The notes: generated by a model not told the origin, from the sequence alone. DNA of 64,000 nt from Actinomadura rudentiformis (GCF_008923185.1 NZ_WBMT01000022.1:124001-188000), one strand, 5' to 3'; positions 8,145 through 16,324 are shown, numbered from the stretch's first letter. A program made the numbers and translations.

Positions 8145-9248
8145 ATGAGCAGCACCCTGGACTTCGAGATCACCCTGACGGACCAGCCGACCCCGGCGGC
8201 CGAGCGCGAGCGCGTCCTGGCCGATCCCGGGTGGGGTGTGCACTTCACGGATCACATGATCACGATCCGTTACGCGGAGGGCAAGGGCTGGTACGACGCC
8301 TGTCTGGAGCCCTACGGGCCGATCGCCATGGATCCGGCCAGCCAGGTCCTGCACTACTCCCAGGAGCTGTTCGAGGGGCTCAAGGCCTACAAGCAGGCCG
8401 ACGGCTCGATCGTCACGTTCCGCCCGTACGCCAACGCCGCCCGGATGAACCGCTCCGCCCGCCGGATGGCGATGCCGGAGATCCCCGAGCAGCTGTTCGT
8501 GGACGCGCTGGAGCTGCTGGTCCGCACCGACCGGGACTGGATCCCCGGCAAGGAGGGCCAGAGCCTCTACCTGCGGCCGTTCATGTTCGCCACCACCCGC
8601 GCCCTCGGCGTCAACCGGCCCGCGAACGAGTTCCTCTTCGTGGTCATCGCCTCCCCGTCCGGCCTCTACTACCCCCGTGGCATCAAGCCCGTCTCGGTCT
8701 GGCTCTCGCGGGACTACGTGCGGGCGGCCCCCGGCGGCACCGGTGAGGCCAAGACCGGCGGCAACTACGCAGCCTCGTTCGCCGGCCAGGCCCAGGCCGT
8801 CGAGCACGGCTGCGACCAGGTCGTCTGGCTCGACGCGATCGAGCACCGCTGGGTCGAGGAGGTCGGGTCGATGAACCTGGTCTTCGTGTACGGCTCGGGC
8901 GCCGGTGCCCGGCTGCTCACCCCGGCGCTGAACGGGGCGCTGCTGGCAGGCATCACCCGGGACTCCATGCTCAAGCTCGCCCCCGACCTCGGCATCCCGG
9001 TCGAGGAAGGCAAGATCAGCATCGAGGAGTGGCAGGCCGGCTGCGAGTCCGGCGAGATCACCGAGGTGTTCGGCTGCGGCACCGCCGCGATCATCAGCCC
9101 GGTCGGCCACGTCAAGGGCTCGGACCGCGAATGGAACATCGGCACCGGCGAGCCCGGCCCCATCTCCATGAAGCTCCGCGAGGAACTCATCGGCATCCAG
9201 TACGGCACCAAGCCGGACCCCTACGGCTGGGTCCACCCTATTCACTAG
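8145..9248 (+). CDS. ilvE: Branched-chain amino acid aminotransferase
   Basis: About 367 residues of fold type IV PLP transaminase. It performs the last step of valine, leucine and isoleucine synthesis. The PLP lysine lies in GEAKTGGNYA, and the phosphate-binding GCGTAAIISPVG is present near residue 315. The ATG at 8145 is preferred over 8094 because GAGAGGA lies eight bases upstream and MSSTLDFEITL matches the normal N-terminus. A palindromic repeat element begins directly after the stop. Confidence 0.93.
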   Translation: MSSTLDFEITLTDQPTPAAERERVLADPGWGVHFTDHMITIRYAEGKGWYDACLEPYGPIAMDPASQVLHYSQELFEGLKAYKQADGSIVTFRPYANAARMNRSARRMAMPEIPEQLFVDALELLVRTDRDWIPGKEGQSLYLRPFMFATTRALGVNRPANEFLFVVIASPSGLYYPRGIKPVSVWLSRDYVRAAPGGTGEAKTGGNYAASFAGQAQAVEHGCDQVVWLDAIEHRWVEEVGSMNLVFVYGSGAGARLLTPALNGALLAGITRDSMLKLAPDLGIPVEEGKISIEEWQAGCESGEITEVFGCGTAAIISPVGHVKGSDREWNIGTGEPGPISMKLREELIGIQYGTKPDPYGWVHPIH

Positions 9249-9393
9249 GGGGCGTGTCATTGTGGGGGGCGACCCCCCACACCCCCCGTGCCCGGGCCGG
9301 CGGCCTTGCTTCGCGGCGGCCACCGTCCCGGGCAGGGGCTCGGCCCCTACGACCCCGGCAGGGGGGCTCCGCCCCCCTGCACCCCCCGAAGTC
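9249..9393 (+). repeat. REP-like palindromic repeat, copy A
   Basis: About 145 bp made of successive GC palindromes: GTGGGGGG/CCCCCCAC, AGGGGCTCGGCCCCT and GCAGGGGGG/CCCCCCTGC. A near-identical copy lies inverted at 15115-15290. Both copies begin right after a stop codon and face the same way relative to the upstream gene (ilvE here, gntR there). Confidence 0.85.
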
Positions 9394-9413
9394 TCCGCTC
9401 GATTGGAAAATCT

Positions 9414-9432
9414 CATCTCAGTATCTGAGATG
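9414..9432. promoter_or_regulatory. Candidate NdgR operator upstream of the cimA leader
   Basis: Perfect palindrome CATCTCAGTATCTGAGATG with 8-bp arms and a 3-bp centre, which contains TCTC-N7-GAGA. It overlaps a possible promoter (TTGGAA at 9403-9408, TGAGAT at 9426-9431, 17-bp spacer), so bound protein would block polymerase. It matches the dyads at leuB and ndgR/leuC. Confidence 0.65.
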
Positions 9433-9475
9433 GATGTCTTATTTGGTCGGACGGTGTGGCATGCTGGCTCGCATC

Positions 9476-9520
9476 ATGCGCTACAGCCTCGTAATTATCG
9501 GCTGGCGCGCCGGCAGCTAA
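9476..9520 (+). CDS. Branched-chain amino acid leader peptide
   Basis: A 14-codon ORF encoding MRYSLVIIGWRAGS, with four consecutive branched-chain codons (Leu CTC, Val GTA, Ile ATT, Ile ATC). It ends just before a stem-loop and an intrinsic terminator upstream of the citramalate synthase. Ribosome stalling at these codons when charged Leu/Val/Ile-tRNA is scarce would alter RNA folding and permit readthrough. Peptide-leader attenuation of branched-chain genes is known in Actinobacteria. No strong Shine-Dalgarno is visible, so translation may be leaderless. Confidence 0.75.
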   Translation: MRYSLVIIGWRAGS

Positions 9521-9568
9521 CGGGACATAGCCGGCGCGCAGACCTCTCACGTCCGTGAGGGGTTTTTT
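9505..9568 (+). terminator. Attenuator: leader hairpin plus intrinsic terminator
   Basis: A perfect 10-bp stem pairs GCGCGCCGGC (9505-9514) with GCCGGCGCGC (9530-9539) and overlaps the end of the leader ORF. It is followed at 9543-9568 by CCTCTCACG/CGTGAGGGG and TTTTTT, a standard rho-independent terminator. The first stem lies where a ribosome stalled on the LVII codons would interfere. The exact antiterminator fold was not worked out. Confidence 0.75.
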
Positions 9569-9619
9569 GCTTTCCAGAGGAACGTTCTCGCGCCAGCCAG
9601 ATTCCGAGGGGGATTTTCG

Positions 9620-11197
9620 ATGCAGAGCGACGGTTTCCACGTCTACGACACCACGCTGCGAGACGGGTCACAGCAAGAGGGATTGAACCTCTCCGTGGCC
9701 GACAAGCTGGTCGTCGCGCGCCACCTCGATGAGCTCGGGGTCGGCTTCATCGAGGGTGGCTGGCCGGGCGCCAACCCCAAGGACACAGAGTTCTTCCGGC
9801 GGGCTCAGACCGAGCTCGACCTGAAGCACGCGCAGCTCACCGCGTTCGGCGCGACCCGCCGGGCCGGTGTGCGGGCCGCCGACGACCCCCAGGTGGCCGC
9901 CCTGCGCGACTCTGGCGCTCCTGTCGTGACCCTTGTCGCCAAGAGTCACGACAGGCACGTCGAACTGGCCCTCCGCACGACGCTGGAGGAGAACCTCGCG
10001 ATGATCCGCGACACGGTCTCCCACCTGCGTGCGGAGGGCCGGCGAGTCTTCCTGGACGCCGAGCATTTCTTCGACGGCTACAACGCCAACCGCTCTTATG
10101 CGCTGGAGGTCGTACGGACCGCTGCCGAGGCCGGGGCCGACGTCATCGCGCTCTGCGACACCAACGGCGGGATGCTGCCCGACGAGCTCGCCGACGTCGT
10201 CCACGAAGTGGTCTCGGTCGGCGCCCGGGTCGGCATCCACTGCCACGACGACTCAGGGTGTGCGGTGGCCAACTCGCTCGCGGCCGTACGCGCCGGGGCG
10301 ACGCACGTCCAGGGCTGCGCCAATGGGTACGGCGAGCGCAGCGGCAACGCCAACCTCTTCACGGTCATCGGAAACCTTCAGCTCAAGCGCGGCATGCGGC
10401 TTGTCAGCGATGCCCAGCTGGCTGAGATGACGCGCATCGCGCACGCGGTGTCGGAGGTCACCAACGTCACGCCGAGCTCGCAGCAGCCGTACGTGGGGCT
10501 GTCGGCGTTCGCGCACAAGGCGGGCCTGCACGCCTCGGCCGTGAAGGTCGATCCTGATCTGTACCAGCACATCGACCCGGCCACCGTCGGCAACGACATG
10601 AGAATGCTGGTGTCCAGCATGGCGGGCCGTGCCTCTGTGGAGCTCAAGGGGCGGGAGCTGGGGTACGACCTGTCCGGCGAGAAGGCCAAGGCCGTGGTGG
10701 ATCGGGTGAAGGAGCTGGAGTCCACCGGCTACACGTTCGAGGCCGCCGACGCCTCGTTCGAGCTGCTTCTCCGCGAGGAGCTGACCGGCGTCCGGCAGCG
10801 GCATTTCGAGGTCGAGTCGTGGCGCGCCATCGTCGAGCGCCGTCCCGACGGCTCCATGGTCAGCGAGGCCACGGTGAAGCTGCACGCCAAGGGTGAACGG
10901 ATCGTCGCCACCGGCGAGGGCAACGGCCCGGTCAACGCGCTCGACAACGCGCTGCGGATCGCGCTGGGCCGGCTCTATCCCGAGCTGGCACGGCTGGAAC
11001 TGATCGACTACAAGGTCCGGATCCTGGAGGGGACGCACGGCACCAACGCGCGGACCCGCGTGCTCATCGAGTCCAGCGACGGCACCCGCGAGTGGGGCAC
11101 GGTCGGCGTCGAGGACAACGTGATCGCCGCGTCCTGGCAGGCGCTGGAGGAGGCCGTGACGTACTCGCTGCTCCACGCGGGCTACGAAGCGGGCTGA
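9620..11197 (+). CDS. cimA: Citramalate synthase
   Basis: 525 residues of the LeuA/HMGL family. It condenses pyruvate with acetyl-CoA to (R)-citramalate, the threonine-independent entry to isoleucine. DTTLRDGSQQEG at the N-terminus, the metal-binding HCHDDSG, and NGYGERSGNANL are visible. GWPGANPKD and the overall length match CimA better than 2-isopropylmalate synthase. Residues from about 400 form the LeuA-type allosteric domain. The ATG follows a GAGGGGG Shine-Dalgarno. Expression appears doubly controlled, by an operator and by a leader-peptide attenuator. Confidence 0.92.
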   Translation: MQSDGFHVYDTTLRDGSQQEGLNLSVADKLVVARHLDELGVGFIEGGWPGANPKDTEFFRRAQTELDLKHAQLTAFGATRRAGVRAADDPQVAALRDSGAPVVTLVAKSHDRHVELALRTTLEENLAMIRDTVSHLRAEGRRVFLDAEHFFDGYNANRSYALEVVRTAAEAGADVIALCDTNGGMLPDELADVVHEVVSVGARVGIHCHDDSGCAVANSLAAVRAGATHVQGCANGYGERSGNANLFTVIGNLQLKRGMRLVSDAQLAEMTRIAHAVSEVTNVTPSSQQPYVGLSAFAHKAGLHASAVKVDPDLYQHIDPATVGNDMRMLVSSMAGRASVELKGRELGYDLSGEKAKAVVDRVKELESTGYTFEAADASFELLLREELTGVRQRHFEVESWRAIVERRPDGSMVSEATVKLHAKGERIVATGEGNGPVNALDNALRIALGRLYPELARLELIDYKVRILEGTHGTNARTRVLIESSDGTREWGTVGVEDNVIAASWQALEEAVTYSLLHAGYEAG

Positions 11198-11240
11198 CAT
11201 CCCGGGGAATGTCCGCCGTAGGGCGGGCATTATCCACGGC

Positions 11241-11522
11241 ATGAGCAGAGAGATCTCCGACAACGCCCAGCAGAGCCGCTTCGAGTTGCACGAGGACGGG
11301 ATCCTCGCGGGCTTCGCGGAGTACCAGCGCAAGCCAGGCCAGATCGTCTTCACGCACACCGAGGTCGATCCCGCCTACGAGGGCCAGGGCATCGGCAGCG
11401 CCCTGGCCCGCGGCGCACTGGACCACGTCCGGGCTGAGGGCGGCCTGTCCGTCGTCCCGAACTGCCCGTTCATCAAGGGCTGGATCGGCAAGCACCCTGA
11501 CTACCAGGACCTGGTCGCCTGA
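11241..11522 (+). CDS. Small GNAT-fold N-acetyltransferase (Acetyltransf_CG type)
   Basis: 93 residues. HTEVDPAYEGQGIGSALARGALDHVR provides the acetyl-CoA pyrophosphate loop, and NCPFIKGWIGKHPDYQDLV is the conserved tail of the compact YjdJ-like GNAT family. These single-domain proteins lack the first strands of normal GNATs and their substrates are unknown. It starts 43 bases after cimA and could share its transcript. Its stop nearly meets that of the convergent MhuD-like gene. Confidence 0.85.
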   Translation: MSREISDNAQQSRFELHEDGILAGFAEYQRKPGQIVFTHTEVDPAYEGQGIGSALARGALDHVRAEGGLSVVPNCPFIKGWIGKHPDYQDLVA

Positions 11523-11525
11523 ACG

Positions 11526-11873
11526 TCAGCCCTTGGGCTCGGCGCTCTGGATCACCTCGAACGACCACAGCTCGGCACCGGCGGCCGCGGGGCCGCCGTG
11601 GCCATGCCCGTGGCCGCGGGCCTCGGCGTCCTTGGCGGCCTTCGCGTGGCCCTGCTTGAACGCCTGGCTCTCCGTCCAGCGCTGGAAGTCCTCCTCGCTG
11701 CGCCACTGGGTGACGACCAGGTAGCGGTCGATGCCCTCGACCGGCCGGAGGAGCTGGAAGCTCTCGAAGCCCTCGGCGGACTCGACCAGCCCGGCCCGGC
11801 CCGCGAAGCGCTTCTCCAGCTCTTCCCGCATCTCCTCCGGCACGGTCAGCGCGTTGATCTTGATGACGGACAA
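11526..11873 (-). CDS. MhuD-like heme-degrading / antibiotic biosynthesis monooxygenase
   Basis: 115 residues from a TTG start at 11873, which has AGGGAGA spaced well upstream; an in-frame ATG at 11930 lacks such a site. It is a ferredoxin-like alpha-beta barrel monomer resembling mycobacterial MhuD throughout: VIKINALTVP (active-site Asn), FESFQLLRPVEG, VVTQWRSEEDFQRW (Trp) and a His in KQGHAK. MhuD opens heme to release iron. A His/Gly-rich insert (ARGHGHGHGG) may bind metal. Heme activity is inferred. Confidence 0.8.
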   Translation of the reverse strand: MSVIKINALTVPEEMREELEKRFAGRAGLVESAEGFESFQLLRPVEGIDRYLVVTQWRSEEDFQRWTESQAFKQGHAKAAKDAEARGHGHGHGGPAAAGAELWSFEVIQSAEPKG

Positions 11874-11936
11874 GTCGAGTCTCCCTCGGGTCGGCATGGG
11901 CGCATCGTTCAGCAGAAACGTTACGCCCACCGTGGA

Positions 11937-13688
11937 TCACACCGCGCGAAGGGAGGAGCCGCCCGCGAGGTACATCCAGCCCGTGAGAGCCGACTCCTTC
12001 ACCTGGATCTCGACCGGCAGGTAGCAGGCCGGGTCGACGAATCCGGGGCCCTGCTGGATGACCGTCTCGTAGACGAAGGTCGAGGCGATGAAGCCCAGGT
12101 CGGCGCCTGTCTCGGCGAGTCTGTTCTTCAGCACCGGCGCCTCCAGGAGCCGGGCGGTCTGGATGATGGCGGTGCCCGACACCCCGCGCGGGTCCCAGGT
12201 CACCGGGCCGACGTGCAGGGCGATGCGGAGCTGGAGCCGGGTGGCCTCGCTGGCCCGCCGGTTGTGGCGCCGGAGCAGTGCCGCGAGCCGGGCCAGCGTC
12301 GGGTCGACGACCGACCGGGTCGGCGTGTCGGGCGGGACGACGATGAGGGCCCCGTCGCCGCGGTCCTCCTGGTAGTAGTCGGGCTGCCCCAGGCCCGAAC
12401 CGGCGAACGCGTCCTGGAGCATCACGTACATCGCGTCCCGGACGATCATCCGGTCGTCGTCGTCGCGGCTGTGGCCGCCGAACCCGGCGATGTCGGTGAG
12501 GAGGATGGAGCAGTTGCCGCCTGACCAGGCGGGGGCCTGCGGCTGCACCGGCTGGCCCGGCCACCCGTGCGGGCCGGCCCAGCCCTGCGGGCCCGCCCAG
12601 AGCGGGGTGCCTTCCCAGACCGGCGAACCCGCCCAGACGGGAACGTCCGCATGGTCGGGCGCCGCCGGCCGTGGCGGCACCTCGGTGAGCCGGTCGTACA
12701 CCTGCCGCTCCAGGACCGCCTGCACGCGCGGGTATTCGGTGATGAATTCCAGGAAGCTCTCGGTGCGCGTCTGGAAGGCGCCGACCTCGGTCTCGGCCGT
12801 GACCATCGCCGAACGGGCCCGTACGAGCAGTGCCGCCCGCTCGCCTACCAGGTCGCCGGGGCCCCGCAGGGCGATGTCCCGGATCCCGTCGGGTTCGTGG
12901 ACCCACACCTTCGCCCAGCCGGACATGATGACGATGACGTGCTCGGCGGGGCGCCCCTCGCGGCACAGGACGTCGCCCGGCCGGTAGGTCGCCTCGTGGG
13001 CCCGTGCCCGCAGGGCCTGCCGTTCCTCGATGGTGAGCGCCTGCCAGAAGTTCGGCCGGGGCCCGGTCATGGGCAGCCGCCCGTCGGGACCCGGGGTGCC
13101 GGTGGTGCCGTCGCCACCGGCAGGCCGTCCCGCCGGGACGGTGGGACGGGCGGGGGAGTGTGCCCCGCTCCTGCTCGGCTCGCCCGTTCCCGCCGCGGAT
13201 GCGGGCTGGGTGGACTCTGTCGGGCCGCTTGCGGACACGGAGGTGAGCACGGCCCAGCGGCGCACGTCCGCGGCCGTCTCGTGCCGTGTTGCCTCGTTCC
13301 GGGCGGTCTTGGTCGGTTCCAGCGCCGACTCGCGGGCGGAGGACCCGCGCACCGGGCGGAAGATGGCTGTCAGCGGTCGTGTGAACGCGAGCTGGTCGCT
13401 CGACTTGAGCGCCTGGATCTCCTCGACCGTGGTGGCCAGCGAGCGGCCCTTCCTGGTCAGGGCGATCTGGTCATAGGTGAACCCCGCGATGGGCACGGCG
13501 ATGAGCGCCAGCAGCGCCGCGATGATCCCCCGTACTCCGCCGACCAGCACTGCCCCCGCGATGACCAGCATCGAGAGGCCGATGAGAGCCATCGAAAGGC
13601 TCGGCTTGATCGGCCGGCGTGGCGGTGTGCCCGGAACCCGGAGGGCACCGGCCTTGTTCCACCGCCGTCTGTCTCGCACTCTGTTCAC
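11937..13688 (-). CDS. Membrane cNMP-binding protein with class III cyclase-like domain
   Basis: About 583 residues from a GTG at 13688 with GGGAGGCGG upstream. Two adjacent transmembrane helices lie near residues 32-72, then a Pro/Ser/Thr-rich linker, a CRP-type cyclic-nucleotide-binding domain (about 215-330: YRPGDVLCREGRPAEHVIVI), a Trp/Pro/Gly-rich linker and a class III cyclase-like domain (about 410-560). The cyclase-like part keeps the two metal aspartates (LLTDIAGFG, EDRGDGALIV), but the GD-x-VN-x-AAR region reads SGTAIIQTAR, so the transition-state Asn is lost. It may sense a cyclic nucleotide rather than make one. Confidence 0.8.
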   Translation of the reverse strand: MNRVRDRRRWNKAGALRVPGTPPRRPIKPSLSMALIGLSMLVIAGAVLVGGVRGIIAALLALIAVPIAGFTYDQIALTRKGRSLATTVEEIQALKSSDQLAFTRPLTAIFRPVRGSSARESALEPTKTARNEATRHETAADVRRWAVLTSVSASGPTESTQPASAAGTGEPSRSGAHSPARPTVPAGRPAGGDGTTGTPGPDGRLPMTGPRPNFWQALTIEERQALRARAHEATYRPGDVLCREGRPAEHVIVIMSGWAKVWVHEPDGIRDIALRGPGDLVGERAALLVRARSAMVTAETEVGAFQTRTESFLEFITEYPRVQAVLERQVYDRLTEVPPRPAAPDHADVPVWAGSPVWEGTPLWAGPQGWAGPHGWPGQPVQPQAPAWSGGNCSILLTDIAGFGGHSRDDDDRMIVRDAMYVMLQDAFAGSGLGQPDYYQEDRGDGALIVVPPDTPTRSVVDPTLARLAALLRRHNRRASEATRLQLRIALHVGPVTWDPRGVSGTAIIQTARLLEAPVLKNRLAETGADLGFIASTFVYETVIQQGPGFVDPACYLPVEIQVKESALTGWMYLAGGSSLRAV

Positions 13689-13935
13689 TCCGCCTCCCTT
13701 CCCCGGGGAGGGAGCCCGGGGCCTGGCTCGGGCTCGGATACGGCCAGCGTATGACGTCGCCCATACGAAGTACATGCAATCCGCGCATAAAATTCTGTTG
13801 CAACTTGCACAGAAGCATGACGTTTCGAGATCGACATGTGATGTTCAGGCAGGTTTCTCTGACATAGAGTGCGGGAACCACCTGAGTTGAGAGCATGCGA
13901 ACAACAGACGTTCGATGTTGGAGGCGAACCCGCTC

Positions 13936-14235
13936 ATGAAGAACTCCGGAGCAGCCTCCGAGACGCACAGCGCGCGCCTGTCCGGCCGGCGTGAGGCCGA
14001 CGACAGGGACGCCGCCCCCGCAGGACCGGTGGGGGAGCGGGTCACCGTCAACCTCAGCCTGAAGGCGCGCGATGCCCTCGAGGAGATCATGGCCCTCACC
14101 GGCATCAACAAGACCGACAGCATCAGCCGTGCCCTCGTCGTGTACGCCGAGATCGAGCGCATGGCGGGCAACGGCGGGTCGATCTACTGCCGCGAGAGCC
14201 CCGACGGCGACCTCATGAAATGGAAGATCGTCTGA
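13936..14235 (+). CDS. Small ribbon-helix-helix-like protein
   Basis: About 99 residues. After a disordered N-terminus, ERVTVNLSLKARDALEEIMA followed by a TGINKTDSISRALVVYAEIE helix pair has the beta-helix-helix pattern of RHH (CopG/MetJ) DNA-binding proteins, ending in a conserved-looking GGSIYCRES tail. The ATG at 13936 follows GGAGG by 11 bases; 13915 is an alternative. It diverges from the membrane cNMP/cyclase gene and may regulate it. It may also be part of an antitoxin-like family, but no toxin is adjacent. Confidence 0.65.
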   Translation: MKNSGAASETHSARLSGRREADDRDAAPAGPVGERVTVNLSLKARDALEEIMALTGINKTDSISRALVVYAEIERMAGNGGSIYCRESPDGDLMKWKIV

Positions 14236-14250
14236 ACCGACCCTTGAGCC

Positions 14251-14991
14251 TCACTGCATCTTGAGCACGAAAAAGATCATCATGGTGGCCAGCGTGCCGA
14301 CCGTGACCCCGACGCTGCCGAGCGCGGTCTGAGCCGGCCCCCGACCGCCCAGCCACCTCGCTCCACGCTCGCCGCGCGGTGACGGCGCGAGGCCGATCCG
14401 CGGCGTCCCCGACCACGGCGTACGGCGGATCTGCCTCTGAAAGAGGGCGCCCGACGGGCAGTCGTCCCCGACGGTGCGGATGGCCACGTCGCGGAAACCC
14501 TGGCGGCGGTAGTAGGCGTGCAGTTCCTTGTTGTCCGTCCAGACGTCGATGCGGATCAGCCTCGCCCCGGGGGTCCGGCGGCGCCCCTGCCGGCCCGCCC
14601 AGCGGATCAGCTCGGCGCCGAGCCCGGTGCCCGCGTACGCGCGGTCGATCACGAGCCGGTGGATGTAGACCGCCTCGGTGCGCTGCTCGTCCTCGGTCCA
14701 GAGGTCGTTGCCGAACGGGTTGATCGTGACCGAGGCGACCGGTCTGGCGCCGTCCCACAGGATCCAGGTCAGCCGGTTGACGACCCCCTCGTAGACCCGC
14801 TTGTCCCGGCCCTCCCGGTCAGGCCAGGGCTTGTTCCACTGCTCGGTGTCCTTCTCCTCGCGCAGCCAGTCGGCGGCCTGCTCGATGAGGTCGATGACGA
14901 CCGGCACGTGCTCGATCTCGGCGAGGCGGATCTGAAAGCGCGGCCCCCGTTGGCGGATCCGAAACCAGCGGACCCCGGCGTTGACGTTCAC
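14251..14991 (-). CDS. GNAT N-acetyltransferase with C-terminal membrane anchor
   Basis: 246 residues from GTG 14991 (AGGAA five bases upstream). Residues about 20-180 are a GNAT domain; YIHRLVIDRAYAGTGLGAELIRWA contains the acetyl-CoA loop, and NKELHAYYRRQGF is the usual last strand and helix. An Arg/Gly/Pro linker is followed by a hydrophobic C-terminal helix (GSVGVTVGTLATMMIFFVL) ending in KMQ. A tail-anchored GNAT is unusual and suggests a membrane-proximal substrate. It lies downstream of a GntR regulator in the same direction but is separated by a repeat element. Confidence 0.75.
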   Translation of the reverse strand: MNVNAGVRWFRIRQRGPRFQIRLAEIEHVPVVIDLIEQAADWLREEKDTEQWNKPWPDREGRDKRVYEGVVNRLTWILWDGARPVASVTINPFGNDLWTEDEQRTEAVYIHRLVIDRAYAGTGLGAELIRWAGRQGRRRTPGARLIRIDVWTDNKELHAYYRRQGFRDVAIRTVGDDCPSGALFQRQIRRTPWSGTPRIGLAPSPRGERGARWLGGRGPAQTALGSVGVTVGTLATMMIFFVLKMQ

Positions 14992-15114
14992 GTGGATTCC
15001 TGTGCTCCGAAAGTGCGAGCCCCCACCTCTCCAGCTTGGAGAAGCGGGGGTTACTGGACATGTGTTGTACGGCCGCCCTGGGACGAGGTCCCCGGAATTA
15101 GCCTTTCCCCGGCC

Positions 15115-15290
15115 CCGGGGGGTGCAGGGGGGCGGAGCCCCCCTGCCGGGGTCGTAGGGGCCGAGCCCCTGCCCGGGACGGTGGCCGCAGCGAAGCAAGG
15201 CCGCCGCCCCGGACCCGGGGGGTGTGGGGGGTCGCCCCCCACAAGGACACGCCCCGGCACCGGGGGGTGTGGGGGGTCCTCCCCCACATG
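15115..15290 (-). repeat. REP-like palindromic repeat, copy B (inverted)
   Basis: The reverse complement of 15115-15255 is nearly identical to 9249-9393. A further partial unit at 15256-15290 repeats the GTGGGGG/CCCCCAC palindrome. It starts immediately downstream of the gntR stop and fills most of the 300-bp gap to the GNAT gene. No ORF in this gap looks real. Confidence 0.85.
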
Positions 15291-15292
15291 AA

Positions 15293-16216
15293 TCACGTGC
15301 CCCCGTCTCCGTTCGGAGAACGTTTGGACGACTTGTCGGCAGGTGCGGCGGCCGGCCTGCCGGTGGACTTTCCGTCGGGCGCGTCGGTCTGCGGCGGGTA
15401 CCGGGTCGGAGCCCGCATGACACCGGTCGGGACCGCGCCCACGTTGTAGTGCAAGCGATTGCGGTCCGCGGGCCACACCGTCACGGTGAGACGGAAGGCC
15501 TTGCCCTCGTTGCCGTACGCGGTGCGGATCGTCTCGAAGACCACGTCCGCCGCCGAGTCGCCGAGGGCGAAGAAGCGTTTTTCGTTGTCGTCGGGGGCGC
15601 GGGCGCTGATCTCGTCGTGATAGCCCACCTCCCTGTAGCCCAATGTCTCGCCGAGATACTTCACCGCGCCCTCGGGGATGTCGTGGGCCTCCAGGAGCTT
15701 GCTGGCGCCACCCTTGAGAGCGAAGTCCAGTGGGTAGTACGAGGTCTGTAGCGACCATGGTTCGTTGTCGAGGTAGATCTGCTGGTGCCGGGACACGACC
15801 TGGGTGTTCGGCTCCACCTGGAGGTACCAGGCGAGCTGCTCGGACACGACCTGGATCTCGACGCGCGGCACCGAGCTCGTCGGCTCGCGGTTCTGCACGG
15901 CGGCGTCGCGCTTGTACCACTGGCCCTCGCCGCCGCCCGGGCCGACGCCCAGTTGATCGGCCGACAGGGTCACGTGGACCGGCTCCGGCCGGAAGACGAT
16001 GAACGTCCCCTTGCCCTGTTCCGAGACGACGTGGCCACGGTTGGCCAGGAAGTCCAGGGCTTCGCGAATCGTGTTCCGGGACGTCTCGTACTGGCTTTGC
16101 AGCTCGCTCTCGGGCGGGAGCTTGCGCCGTCCCCCGTCCTTCTCCCGCGGGAAGTCACCGTTCTCGATGCGTTTCAGCAGATCATCGGCGACCTCGCGCC
16201 AGCGCCGCGCTGCCAT
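15293..16216 (-). CDS. GntR/HutC family transcriptional regulator
   Basis: About 307 residues. The N-terminal winged helix (WREVADDLLKRIENGDFP, then LPPESELQSQYETSRNTIREALDFLANRGHV) is GntR. The C-terminal half (about residues 110-270) is a UTRA ligand-binding domain, placing it in the HutC subfamily. ATG 16216 follows AAAGGAG with good spacing and is preferred to 16240. A Pro/Lys/Ser-rich tail follows the UTRA domain. A perfect 16-bp palindrome 177 bp upstream is a good candidate for its own operator. Confidence 0.88.
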   Translation of the reverse strand: MAARRWREVADDLLKRIENGDFPREKDGGRRKLPPESELQSQYETSRNTIREALDFLANRGHVVSEQGKGTFIVFRPEPVHVTLSADQLGVGPGGGEGQWYKRDAAVQNREPTSSVPRVEIQVVSEQLAWYLQVEPNTQVVSRHQQIYLDNEPWSLQTSYYPLDFALKGGASKLLEAHDIPEGAVKYLGETLGYREVGYHDEISARAPDDNEKRFFALGDSAADVVFETIRTAYGNEGKAFRLTVTVWPADRNRLHYNVGAVPTGVMRAPTRYPPQTDAPDGKSTGRPAAAPADKSSKRSPNGDGGT

Positions 16217-16263
16217 CCGGTCCGCTCCTTTCCCGCCCATACGGGGTGAGACTGCCGCGTCGC

Positions 16264-16324
16264 GTCTCAGGTTCGTCCCACTGAGACAGATCTTCTACTT
16301 CGCCCCACTCACCCTGCAAGTAGA
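16264..16324. repeat. Two inverted repeats upstream of gntR
   Basis: GTCTCAG/CTGAGAC (16264-16270 and 16281-16287) forms a 7-bp stem with a 10-base loop. TCTACTT/AAGTAGA (16294-16300 and 16318-16324) has a 17-base gap. They lie in the divergent region 16217-16533, which holds no gene. They could be hairpins in the gntR 5' UTR or protein sites. Confidence 0.4.

Noticed and set aside
9249..9395. Possibility that the GC-palindromic block is a CRISPR array or transposon end
   Set aside because: There are no regular repeats with unique spacers and no transposase or target-site duplication; a REP-like dispersed repeat fits better.
6882..9416. An 844-codon minus-strand open frame across leuB and ilvE
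   Set aside because: Both genes beneath it are unambiguous enzymes and the antisense protein has no recognisable domain; a high-GC shadow.
9620..11197. Annotation as 2-isopropylmalate synthase (leuA)
   Set aside because: Length, the GWPGANPKD segment and the short LeuA-type domain match citramalate synthase; substrate assay would settle it.
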